From Flavobacteriaceae bacterium (lineage in GTDB: Bacteria > Bacteroidota > Bacteroidia > Flavobacteriales > Flavobacteriaceae): a stretch of 7,726 nt of DNA. The stretch is taken from positions 13,512-21,237 of the forward strand of contig PAQB01000003.1 in the NCBI GenBank assembly GCA_002709185.1. The letters run 5' to 3'. This document shows positions 1 through 6,796 of this stretch, in pieces. Both the position numbers and the translations under genes were made by a program. Under the pieces are notes generated by a model. It was not told the DNA's origin and did no database searches. It saw only the letters and a program-made list of their open reading frames with translations. Numbering within the stretch: position 1 is the stretch's first letter; each line of letters begins with the position of its first letter.

Positions 1-3000
1 AAGTTTAAGTTACCGACTTTGACCGAGTTACACCAATATTTATTTAAAACCCCTTTTGCTGAAGCCCACAATGCAACTGCAGACGTCGAGGCTACCTCGC
101 GTTGTTTTTTAGAATTGTTGCGAAGAGGGACCTATTCAACTGAACAACTACAAGCCAGTACAGATTACTTACAAGAATTTCAAACCCAAAACCCGGATAC
201 AATTGCTCCTTTGGGGTTAAAGCATATCAATTTAAAAAAGGCCGCTTCAGCACTGGTTGCGGTTGCTAAAAAGACAGACGCTGCCGAAAATAAAATCCAA
301 ATAGCAGATGTGCCAGCTGTATTGCTTGAGGCCCCTGTTGTTCATTTACACAACCATTCCCAATTTTCGATTTTACAATCTACCATCAGTATCAAAAAAT
401 TAGTAAAGGCGACTGCTGATGCTGGAATGACTTCAGTAGCGCTTACGGATCATGGCAACATGATGGGCGCCTTTCATTTTGTAAAGGAAATCCGAAACTA
501 CAACAAAAGTTTGGTACAGCAACAAAAAGATGCGGAAGCCTCGGGAGAGGAATTTGATCAAAAACCCATCAAGCCCATTATTGGTTGTGAGTTTTTTGTT
601 TGCGATGACCATAGCAATAAATCCCAAAAAGACAACGGCTATCAAATTGTGTTTTTAGCTAAAAATAAAAGGGGGTACCAGAACTTGGTAAAAATGTCCT
701 CTTTGGCCTTTACAGATGGATTTTATTACCTGCCTCGAATTGATCGAAAAATTGTAGAAACCTACAAGCAAGACCTCATTGTTTTATCTGGAAACTTATA
801 TGGTGAAGTGCCTTCAAAAGTTTTGAATGTTGGAGAGAAGCAGGCCGAAGAAGCCTTAATTTGGTGGAAAGCACAGTTTGGCGAAGATTTTTATATTGAG
901 CTCATGCGCCACGGTCAAGAAGACGAAGACCGTGTCAATCCTGTATTGATTCAATTTTCAAAAAAGTACAACATCCCATTGGTTGCGACAAACAATACCT
1001 ATTACATAGATCAAACAGAAGCCAATGCACATGACATTTTATTGTGTGTTAAAGACGGTGAAAAGCAGGCGACGCCTGTTGGTCGCGGCCGTGGTTATCG
1101 CTACGGCTTACCCAACCAGGAATATTATTTTAAAAGCCCTGAGGCGATGAAAGAACTGTTTAAAGATTTGCCTGAGGCCATTCTTAATATGCAGGCCATT
1201 TCAGATAAAATTGAAGCTTTTGAACTTGCCAGAGATGTATTGCTTCCAAAATTTGATATTCCAAAAGAATTTATAAATTCTGATGACGCCAAATCCGGGA
1301 CAAAACACGGTGAAAATGCTTACCTGCGTCATCTCACCTATGAAGGCGCTAAAAAACGTTATAAAACACTCTCAGAGGATCTTAAAGAACGCATTGATTT
1401 TGAGCTAAAGACAATAGAAAAAACAGGCTACCCTGGTTATTTTTTAATTGTTGAAGATTTTATTCGAGAGGCTCGAAATTTAGGCGTTTCTGTTGGTCCT
1501 GGCAGAGGATCAGCAGCAGGATCCGTTGTTGCCTACTGCCTATGGATTACAAATATAGATCCCATTAAATACAATTTACTTTTTGAGCGTTTTTTGAATC
1601 CAGACCGAATCAGTATGCCCGATATTGATATAGATTTTGACGATGAAGGGCGTGGGAAGGTCATGGATTATGTCATCAATAAATACGGATCCAATCAGGT
1701 GGCCCAAATTATAACTTACGGCACCATGGCTGCCAAGTCCTCCATTCGCGATACCGCCAGAGTTTTAGACCTCCCATTGGGGGATGCCGATCGCATCGCA
1801 AAGTTAGTGCCTAATATGTCAAAACTCAATAAGATTTTTGGTGTTGAAGAGAAAATCCTACGCCAAAAGTTTAGAGCAGAAGATATGGAGTTGATCAATC
1901 AATTGCTCAATATTTCAGAAGGTGATGATTTGGAAGCTGAAACAGTAAATCAAGCCAAGGTCTTAGAAGGCTCACTCAGAAATACTGGTATCCACGCTTG
2001 TGGTGTGATTATTACACCAGGCGATATCACCGACTACGTTCCAATAGCAACCGCTAAAGATTCAGACTTGTATGTCACCCAATTTGACAATGCTGTTGTG
2101 GAAGACGCGGGGCTTTTAAAGATGGACTTTTTAGGCCTTAAAACTTTAACACTAATTAAAGATACGGTTAAGATTGTCAAAGCCAAACACGGAATCATAC
2201 TGGATCCTGAAACTTTTCCTCTGGATGATGTACCTACCTATGAATTGTTTCAGCGGGGTGAAACCGTGGGAATATTTCAATATGAATCTCCTGGAATGCA
2301 AAAGCACATGCGGGATTTAAAGCCCTCAACATTTGCAGATTTAATTGCTATGAATGCCTTGTACCGCCCAGGGCCTTTGGAATACATTCCAAGTTTTATT
2401 CGAAGAAAACATGGTGATGAAGCCATCAGTTACGACCTTCCTGAAATGAAGGAATATCTTGAAGAAACCTATGGAATAACCGTTTATCAGGAGCAGGTGA
2501 TGCTATTGTCACAAAAATTGGCTGACTTCACAAAGGGTGAAGCCGATGTTTTGCGAAAAGCTATGGGGAAAAAGCAGCGGGCTGTATTGGACAAAATGAA
2601 ACCTAAATTTATCAGTCAAGCCAGTGCCAAGGGCTTGGATTCCGAAAAATTAGAAAAAATTTGGACCGACTGGGAAAAATTTGCAAGCTATGCATTTAAT
2701 AAATCCCATTCGACATGTTATGCATGGATTGCTTATCAAACCGCCTATCTAAAAGCGCATTACCCTGCCGAATATATGGCGGCTGTACTGTCTAATAATA
2801 TGAATGATATTAAACAAGTCACCTTTTTTATGGAAGAGGCCAAAAGAATGAAAATGAATGTTTTAGGTCCTGACGTTAATGAAAGTTATTATAAGTTTTC
2901 AGTCAATAAAGACAATGCCATTCGCTTTGGAATGGGCGCTATCAAGGGGGTTGGGCACGGTGCCGTCAAAACGATTGTTCAAGAGCGCAAAAGCAATGGG

Positions 3001-3942
3001 ATTTACCGCTCAATCTTTGACCTTGCCAAACGCATTGATTTGCGTGCTGCCAATAAGAAAGCTTTTGAAAATTTAGCCAATGCAGGGAGTTTTGATTGTT
3101 TTTCCAAAACCCACCGCGCACAATATTTTTATGAGGAAGGGGATGGGGTTACTTTTTTAGAGAAAACATTGAAATATGCCCATAGATTTCAGGACAATCA
3201 AAATTCTGCACAAGTCAGTTTATTTGGTGAAGCCAGTGAGGTTCAATTTCCAGAGCCTGAACTCCCCCCATGTGATGCCTGGTCTACAATGGAAAAGTTG
3301 GCGCGTGAAAAAGAAGTGGTTGGAATTTATATTTCTGGTCACCCGCTGGATGATTTTAAAATTGAAATGCAAAATTTTTGTAATGCAACTGTCAGTGTTT
3401 TTGAAAATATGATTCCACTTATCAACAAAGAAATTACCTTTGGTGGGGTTGTCACCGACGTTGAGCACCGCGTCAGTAGGCAAGGAAAAGGCTGGGCAAG
3501 TTTTACCATTGAAGATTACACAAACAACCATCAATTTAGAATTTTTGGGGAGGAGTATCTTAAATTTCGACATTTCTTAATGTTGAATAATTTCGTTTAT
3601 GTCCGTGCTTTTGTTCGTGAGGGGTGGGTCAATCGAGAGACAGGAAAAAAAGGTGAGCCCCGCCTGCAGTTTAACAACTTTCAATTGTTACACGATGTCA
3701 TGGACGCTTATGCCAAGAAATTATCGATTCAGCTTAATATCAAAGGTATAAACGAACAAAAAATTATTGAAATAAAAGAGCTGTTAAACATGCATAAAGG
3801 CAAACACCTGCTTCACTTTGTTGTATATGACGATGACAAAAGCTTGAAAGTTGAGCTTAAAAGTCGCCAACAAAAGGTTCAAATATCTCAGGAATTATTA
3901 AAAGAATTAGATTCTCACCAAGTCTTTTACAAACTAAACTGA
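1..3942 (+). CDS. dnaE: DNA polymerase III subunit alpha with N-terminal exonuclease domain (5' partial)
   Basis: Catalytic subunit of the replicative polymerase. The frame is open to base 1, so the true start lies upstream; the in-frame TTG at 19 is not a credible start because it falls inside a conserved domain. Counting the codon at base 1 as residue 1 (1313 residues visible): residues 1-45 are the end of a DnaQ-like proofreading exonuclease, with the exo III motif HNATAD (His23, Asp28). A PHP domain starts at about 113 with HLHNHS and continues with LTDHGN. The polymerase core has GPGRGSAAGS (499 on), the catalytic Asp pair in PDIDIDF (Asp541, Asp543) and a third Asp in MDFLGL (Asp709). 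Then come a helix-hairpin-helix region (IKGVGHG, about 981), a probable beta-clamp-binding motif QVSLF (1071-1075) and an OB fold (about 1141-1211). By analogy with full-length proteins, I infer that roughly 150-200 residues of exonuclease are missing upstream. The exonuclease-PHP-polymerase order fits flavobacterial DnaE. Confidence 0.97.
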   Translation, partial: KFKLPTLTELHQYLFKTPFAEAHNATADVEATSRCFLELLRRGTYSTEQLQASTDYLQEFQTQNPDTIAPLGLKHINLKKAASALVAVAKKTDAAENKIQIADVPAVLLEAPVVHLHNHSQFSILQSTISIKKLVKATADAGMTSVALTDHGNMMGAFHFVKEIRNYNKSLVQQQKDAEASGEEFDQKPIKPIIGCEFFVCDDHSNKSQKDNGYQIVFLAKNKRGYQNLVKMSSLAFTDGFYYLPRIDRKIVETYKQDLIVLSGNLYGEVPSKVLNVGEKQAEEALIWWKAQFGEDFYIELMRHGQEDEDRVNPVLIQFSKKYNIPLVATNNTYYIDQTEANAHDILLCVKDGEKQATPVGRGRGYRYGLPNQEYYFKSPEAMKELFKDLPEAILNMQAISDKIEAFELARDVLLPKFDIPKEFINSDDAKSGTKHGENAYLRHLTYEGAKKRYKTLSEDLKERIDFELKTIEKTGYPGYFLIVEDFIREARNLGVSVGPGRGSAAGSVVAYCLWITNIDPIKYNLLFERFLNPDRISMPDIDIDFDDEGRGKVMDYVINKYGSNQVAQIITYGTMAAKSSIRDTARVLDLPLGDADRIAKLVPNMSKLNKIFGVEEKILRQKFRAEDMELINQLLNISEGDDLEAETVNQAKVLEGSLRNTGIHACGVIITPGDITDYVPIATAKDSDLYVTQFDNAVVEDAGLLKMDFLGLKTLTLIKDTVKIVKAKHGIILDPETFPLDDVPTYELFQRGETVGIFQYESPGMQKHMRDLKPSTFADLIAMNALYRPGPLEYIPSFIRRKHGDEAISYDLPEMKEYLEETYGITVYQEQVMLLSQKLADFTKGEADVLRKAMGKKQRAVLDKMKPKFISQASAKGLDSEKLEKIWTDWEKFASYAFNKSHSTCYAWIAYQTAYLKAHYPAEYMAAVLSNNMNDIKQVTFFMEEAKRMKMNVLGPDVNESYYKFSVNKDNAIRFGMGAIKGVGHGAVKTIVQERKSNGIYRSIFDLAKRIDLRAANKKAFENLANAGSFDCFSKTHRAQYFYEEGDGVTFLEKTLKYAHRFQDNQNSAQVSLFGEASEVQFPEPELPPCDAWSTMEKLAREKEVVGIYISGHPLDDFKIEMQNFCNATVSVFENMIPLINKEITFGGVVTDVEHRVSRQGKGWASFTIEDYTNNHQFRIFGEEYLKFRHFLMLNNFVYVRAFVREGWVNRETGKKGEPRLQFNNFQLLHDVMDAYAKKLSIQLNIKGINEQKIIEIKELLNMHKGKHLLHFVVYDDDKSLKVELKSRQQKVQISQELLKELDSHQVFYKLN

Positions 3943-3958
3943 CTATTTCTTAATTCTC

Positions 3959-3992
3959 TAAATTTATCGAATAAATTTAATGATATTTTTTT
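3959..3992 (+). terminator. Weak AT-rich hairpin plus T-tract after dnaE
   Basis: A perfect 9-bp inverted repeat (TAAATTTAT, loop CGA, ATAAATTTA; 3959-3979) begins 16 bases after the dnaE stop. A run of seven T follows at 3986-3992. The stem has no G-C pairs and the T-run sits six bases past the stem, so this is a poor intrinsic terminator by standard rules. It is the only candidate found between dnaE and the next gene, and its position is right. It could also be chance in very AT-rich DNA. Confidence 0.35.
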
Positions 3993-4138
3993 GATATACA
4001 TTGAAAAAATATTTTTCTTGTAATTCAACAAAAATCAATTAAGACCATTCAAATTAAATTTTAGAAAAAAAGATGTTTTTTTAGTAAAGTGGATATTTTT
4101 TTTAAAATTTAACTTTTATCAATAATCATTTTTATATC

Positions 4139-4146
4139 TAATTTTG
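4139..4146 (+). promoter_or_regulatory. Putative Bacteroidota -7 promoter element for the 109-residue ORF
   Basis: TAATTTTG matches the TAnnTTTG -7 consensus of Bacteroidota primary sigma factor promoters exactly. Transcription would start near 4152, leaving a leader of about 10 bases before the ATG at 4164. No clear TTG -33 element lies at the expected distance upstream (only a T-rich stretch at 4114-4117), so the assignment rests on the -7 box and its position. Confidence 0.45.
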
Positions 4147-4163
4147 TTAAAACTTATTTAACG

Positions 4164-4493
4164 ATGCAAATTGATAAACAAAACCTTGAAGAAATAATGG
4201 AGTTGCTTAAAATGATTGTTGAAGATGATATCTTTGTCAAAGAACGTATTAATAAGATCAAACCCGGTTTAAGTTACAATAAACTTGAAATAGAAAAAAC
4301 AATTTCTGAAGTGTCTTCAATTACAATAAAAAAAGATTTTGAAATTAAACTAAAAAACTTTGATCAAATCAAAAAAAAAGAGCTGATGCTTAAATATGGT
4401 GAACTCATTTTTAGTGATAGAATTATAAAGTCTGTATTAGACAAAAGAAGACATACAAATAGAGTGTATTCTTATATTAAAAAATTCTATTAA
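4164..4493 (+). CDS. Hypothetical lysine-rich protein, 109 residues
   Basis: I do not recognise this family. The frame starts with ATG 18 bases after a perfect -7 element and ends with TAA. The product is rich in Lys, Ile and Glu, has no Cys or Trp, and shows no signal peptide or hydrophobic membrane segment, so it is probably cytoplasmic. The N-terminal 25 residues (for example LEEIMELLKMIVEDD) read as an amphipathic helix. The C-terminus is strongly basic (DKRRHTNRV and YIKKFY), which could suit nucleic-acid or protein binding, but that is only composition. Composition is about 27% G+C in a sampled line, like the regulator downstream and unlike dnaE. No Shine-Dalgarno is present, as usual in this phylum. 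A second ATG at residue 12 is a possible alternative start. It lies 124 bp upstream of the regulator; a functional link is possible but unproven. Confidence 0.6.
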   Translation: MQIDKQNLEEIMELLKMIVEDDIFVKERINKIKPGLSYNKLEIEKTISEVSSITIKKDFEIKLKNFDQIKKKELMLKYGELIFSDRIIKSVLDKRRHTNRVYSYIKKFY

Positions 4494-4503
4494 TTTACAT
4501 ATA

Positions 4504-4592
4504 AACTATTACTTATTTTGTGCAATTAAACTATTTCCTTTTTTTTTGCAATTAAATTATTACTTTTTTTGTGCAACTAAATTATTTTTTTT
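4504..4592. repeat. 25-26 bp tandem direct repeat, three full copies and one partial
   Basis: Copies run 4504-4528 (25 bp), 4529-4554 (26 bp), 4555-4579 (25 bp) and a truncated fourth at 4580-4592. The consensus begins AAYTATTACTTTTTTTG and ends GTGCAAYTA. Variation is mostly in the central T-run length and in GTG versus TTG before the conserved GCAA. The array lies immediately upstream of the AraC-type regulator gene, and its third copy supplies the probable -33 element. Regularly spaced direct repeats are typical of binding sites for AraC-family or other DNA-bending regulators. The unit is contiguous, with no unique spacers, so it is not a CRISPR array. Confidence 0.85.
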
Positions 4593-4599
4593 AAATTTA
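4568..4599 (+). promoter_or_regulatory. Putative promoter of the membrane regulator gene
   Basis: TTTG at 4568-4571 (the end of the T-run in repeat copy 3) is followed after 20 bases by TAAATTTA at 4592-4599, one mismatch from the Bacteroidota -7 consensus TAnnTTTG. Spacing and order fit the TTTG-N19-21-TAnnTTTG arrangement. Transcription would begin near 4606, a few bases before the ATG at 4614 and the TTG at 4618. The -33 box lies inside the tandem repeat, so a protein bound to the repeats would touch or flank the polymerase. The AT-rich background makes chance matches likely. Confidence 0.4.
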
Positions 4600-4613
4600 A
4601 TTTTAATTACTTG

Positions 4614-4638
4614 ATGTTTGCAATTTTTCAATTTTTTT
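4614..4638 (+). other. Out-of-frame ATG and T7 homopolymer at the regulator start
   Basis: ATG at 4614-4616 overlaps the TGA that closes the regulator frame upstream. Read from this ATG, the frame gives MFAIFQFF and then, through the seven T at 4632-4638, leaves the regulator frame and stops at a TGA about 30 codons in. Removing one T from the run would fuse MFAIFQFF to LKSHFLLLFF and give a normal ATG-started signal peptide. The possibilities are a true TTG start, a homopolymer sequencing error, slippage or phase variation, or a recent frameshift in the leader. Confidence 0.6.
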
Positions 4639-6249
4639 CTAAAATCTCATTTTCTTCTTCTTTTCTTTATACACCCGTTTTCCTCAATTGCCGACGACAA
4701 TTATGAAATCTATCAAATCAATAAAGATAGATTATACTATAATTTAATTATTATTGATAATATATATGTCAGTTCAAATGAAGGGCTATTCACAATCAGT
4801 CCAGATTTTAAGACTCTTAGTTTATTTGATAACTCTTTGTTGTCAAGTGTAAATTCAGATTTTTCTTTGAAAAAATCCTCGAAAATTTCTTTTATTTTAT
4901 CCCCAATAGAACTCCCATTTGGGTATGATAAAACCGTAACAGATTTCGCTTATTTTGGAAATTTCTTATGTATTATATCCAAAGGCGATTTACTGATTTT
5001 TAAAAAAAATCTATATGAATTTGTTCCATTTGGTAGTGTAAGGTCATTGAGCAAAAACTCCATTGGATCATACGGACGTGTGTTGATTAACGGTAAAGAA
5101 TTAGAGAAAATAAATTACACCGATGGTCAAATTAAAGAGTTTGACAGCATAACTTTTATTTGTTATAATGGACTTCTCTCTGTTAAAAATCGAAAAGAAT
5201 CAATTTTATATGACAATAACAACTCAAAAAACGCTAATGCTGTTTATGGGGATATTATTGACATCTTTTCATTGACCAAAACCGAATTTATAGTTATCTC
5301 AAATAAAGGTATTTACAAATATGATTTGAGTTTGAATGAATTTAATTTAATCTACAGCAACAAAAGTGAAATAATCCCCATTAGAAATAAAATAGAGTCT
5401 CGAATCAAATTTTCAAATGAGTTTCATTTTATAGATGAAAAACAATATATGGTTCTTGATACCAATAGCTTATTAGTTTCAAATTATCTTGATTTTTCAA
5501 TGGATATTATCGCAATTTTAGAAGATTCCAATGACGGTTCATTTTTTTATGCTCTTGATGATAAGAGTAATTTATTCACTTTCAGTGCTACGATTAATGG
5601 TCTTCAAATACAAAATACAAAAAATCTTGATATACAATTTCACACGATTTCTGATTATGGCGATTTTTTATTTTTAACCGGAAACAGTGGGTTAGGTATT
5701 TTCAATAAAAGCATTAAAAAATTTTATAAAAATGTTATAATTGATGAATTTAACAAAAACGCTGTGTTTAAATCAAAGGATGAGATTAAATTTGGCTCTG
5801 TACATGGATTTTACAAATTTTATGATGTAAATAAATTCATTAAATCTAGTTTGTTAATAGATTATAAAGTTGATACAAAAAGTAACATTAGTATTTATTT
5901 TTTTGTGGGTTTATTAATTTTTGCAACGGCTTTAATTTTAGTATATGGATATAATAAAAAGCCTAAGAATTTATCAAACGAAGAGCGTATTATTGAGTTG
6001 AAAATGTATATTTTAAAAAATTTAAACAATGTCACTTTAAAGACGTTGAGTGATAACTTTGATATGGATTACCATGCTTTGAATAACTTACAAAAAGAAT
6101 TTATTCCCGCTCAGTTTATCAAAAGGCTAAGACAGAAAAAAGCAAAGGAATTATTTTTGAAAAATAAATCGTTTGTTGAGATATCCAAAATCACTGGATA
6201 CTCGGTAACCTATTTAAAGAAATACAAATATAAATTCTTGAAACTATAA
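4618..6249 (+). CDS. Membrane-anchored AraC-type regulator with periplasmic propeller-like sensor
   Basis: One-component signal transducer of 543 residues; no kinase or receiver domain. Residues 1-25 form a signal peptide (K9, hydrophobic FLLLFFI, cleavage likely after SSIA-25). Residues 26 to about 415 are a beta-rich periplasmic domain with seven or eight degenerate propeller-type blades, for example IYVSSNEGLFTI and IKFGSVHGFYKF, like Reg_prop repeats of Bacteroidota hybrid sensors. A transmembrane helix covers about 426-445, followed by positive YNKKPK (inside). The tail carries two AraC-type helix-turn-helices (about 473-495 and 520-541) joined by a linker with FIKRLRQKKAKELFL, as in AraC domains. 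The nearest known analogue in layout is SusR, a membrane-spanning regulator. The Y_Y_Y domain usual after such propellers is missing. The start is uncertain: only TTG is in frame (a TGA lies at 4612-4614), while an ATG at 4614 is one base out of frame. The ligand is unknown. Confidence 0.85.
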   Translation: MQFFNFFLKSHFLLLFFIHPFSSIADDNYEIYQINKDRLYYNLIIIDNIYVSSNEGLFTISPDFKTLSLFDNSLLSSVNSDFSLKKSSKISFILSPIELPFGYDKTVTDFAYFGNFLCIISKGDLLIFKKNLYEFVPFGSVRSLSKNSIGSYGRVLINGKELEKINYTDGQIKEFDSITFICYNGLLSVKNRKESILYDNNNSKNANAVYGDIIDIFSLTKTEFIVISNKGIYKYDLSLNEFNLIYSNKSEIIPIRNKIESRIKFSNEFHFIDEKQYMVLDTNSLLVSNYLDFSMDIIAILEDSNDGSFFYALDDKSNLFTFSATINGLQIQNTKNLDIQFHTISDYGDFLFLTGNSGLGIFNKSIKKFYKNVIIDEFNKNAVFKSKDEIKFGSVHGFYKFYDVNKFIKSSLLIDYKVDTKSNISIYFFVGLLIFATALILVYGYNKKPKNLSNEERIIELKMYILKNLNNVTLKTLSDNFDMDYHALNNLQKEFIPAQFIKRLRQKKAKELFLKNKSFVEISKITGYSVTYLKKYKYKFLKL

Positions 6250-6253
6250 TCTT

Positions 6254-6263
6254 ATTGCGCAAT
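6254..6263. repeat. 10-bp perfect palindrome ATTGCGCAAT
   Basis: A perfect palindrome five bases after the regulator stop codon. It has the TTGnGCAA core seen in the tandem repeats before the same gene, and is GC-richer than its surroundings. It could be an operator-like site or a small hairpin. As a terminator it is poor: a three-pair stem with a GCGC loop, or no loop at all, followed only by TTCTTTT. Confidence 0.4.
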
Positions 6264-6390
6264 TCTTTTAACGCTAAATTCCACATCAATCGATAAAATT
6301 TTATATTAAAACTCACATATTCCTCTGTATCATACATTTAAACAGATAAAAAAGTAATCTTTTTTTCAAATTATTAACGCAATTTTTAAT

Positions 6391-6398
6391 TAGATTTG
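6391..6398 (+). promoter_or_regulatory. trxA: Putative trxA -7 promoter element
   Basis: TAGATTTG is an exact match to the TAnnTTTG consensus, 23 bases before the trxA ATG, which predicts a transcript start near 6405. No good TTTG -33 box lies at 19-21 bases upstream; the nearest candidate is TTTC at 6364-6367, 23 bases away. The 172-bp gap 6250-6421 holds, besides this and the palindrome near 6254, no other recognisable element, so trxA probably has its own promoter. Confidence 0.5.
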
Positions 6399-6421
6399 TA
6401 AAAACATTAAAATCTAATATC

Positions 6422-6739
6422 ATGGCTCTAGAAATTACAGATGCAAATTTTGAAGAAACAGTATTAAAAAGCGATAAACCTGTAATGGTCGATTTTTGGG
6501 CAGCTTGGTGCGGACCTTGTCGTATGGTTGGCCCTATTATTGACGAAATTAGCTCAGAATATGCAGACAAAGCTGTGGTTGGAAAAGTCGATGTTGATGC
6601 CAATCAAGAATTTGCCGCCAAATACGGTGTCAGAAATATTCCAACAGTACTCGTATTTAAAGATGGCGAAGTTGTGGGACGTCAAGTTGGCGTAGCGACT
6701 AAAGCCGCTTATGCGGAGTCTATTGATGCCTTATTATAG
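6422..6739 (+). CDS. trxA: Thioredoxin
   Basis: Cytoplasmic dithiol-disulfide oxidoreductase that keeps protein thiols reduced and supplies electrons to enzymes such as ribonucleotide reductase, itself being reduced by thioredoxin reductase. At 105 residues it has the normal length of a single-domain thioredoxin. The active site WCGPC has Cys30 and Cys33; the buried acidic residue is Asp24 in VDFWAAW; the cis-proline is Pro74 in NIPTV; the usual glycine-rich end of the fold (DGEVVGRQVG) is present. There is no signal peptide, so it is the cytoplasmic thioredoxin and not a secreted relative. The start is the ATG at 6422, giving a first strand that aligns with other thioredoxins (MALEITDANFEE). 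It is followed by a strong terminator. Confidence 0.97.
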   Translation: MALEITDANFEETVLKSDKPVMVDFWAAWCGPCRMVGPIIDEISSEYADKAVVGKVDVDANQEFAAKYGVRNIPTVLVFKDGEVVGRQVGVATKAAYAESIDALL

Positions 6740-6745
6740 TCAATT

Positions 6746-6775
6746 TTTGACATAAAATATTAATATAAAGGTTTG
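6746..6775 (+). promoter_or_regulatory. Possible promoter of the DUF58 gene overlapping the terminator
   Basis: TTTG at 6746-6749 is followed after 18 bases by AAGGTTTG at 6768-6775, one mismatch from TAnnTTTG. The start of transcription would fall near 6782, in the terminator loop, giving a leader of under 30 bases that could no longer form the hairpin. It is a candidate only: the first -7 base mismatches and the box is part of the terminator stem. Confidence 0.25.
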
Positions 6776-6796
6776 TCCATGTGGCAAACCTTTTTT
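6767..6796 (+). terminator. Rho-independent terminator after trxA
   Basis: An 11-bp stem pairs 6767-6777 (AAAGGTTTGTC) with 6783-6793 (GGCAAACCTTT), with one T-G wobble and a five-base loop CATGT. The stem runs directly into a run of six T at 6791-6796. It lies 27 bases after the trxA stop and only 13 bases before the next start codon, so the DUF58 gene needs either readthrough or a promoter that overlaps this hairpin. Confidence 0.85.

Larger units (their letters stand above)
3943..4163. other. AT-rich intergenic region between dnaE and the 109-residue ORF
   Basis: A 221-bp stretch with no coding frame I can support. It contains the weak hairpin near the dnaE stop, several poly-T and poly-A runs, and a good Bacteroidota -7 element near its right end. 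A second, poorer promoter-like pair (TTTG at 3990-3993 and TATTTTTC at 4010-4017, 16 bases apart) is also present but has a mismatch and short spacing. No RNA gene is recognisable. Confidence 0.6.

Noticed and set aside
19..21. TTG as the start of dnaE
   Set aside because: The frame is open to base 1 and the sequence around it matches the interior of a DnaQ-like exonuclease, so the gene begins outside the window.
3220..3573. Antisense 117-codon open frame inside dnaE
   Set aside because: It lies opposite conserved OB-fold and clamp-binding sequence of dnaE and its product resembles no family; it is a shadow of the real gene.
4504..4592. CRISPR array
   Set aside because: The units are contiguous with no unique spacers, are very T-rich and lack a dyad typical of CRISPR repeats; no cas gene is present.
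4591..4600. Palindrome TTAAATTTAA as an operator
   Set aside because: Short A/T-only palindromes are expected by chance in this composition; it is better explained as part of the -7 element.
4504..4614. Tandem repeats as coding sequence in the regulator frame
   Set aside because: The frame is open across the repeats, but it ends at TGA 4612-4614 and gives only a low-complexity Phe/Leu/Tyr peptide without a start codon.
6254..6275. Terminator after the regulator
   Set aside because: The palindrome ATTGCGCAAT cannot form a stable stem with a normal loop and the following T-rich stretch is interrupted; kept only as a palindrome.
6313..6603. Antisense 96-codon open frame across the trxA start
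   Set aside because: It overlaps the thioredoxin active site and the trxA promoter; no recognisable product.
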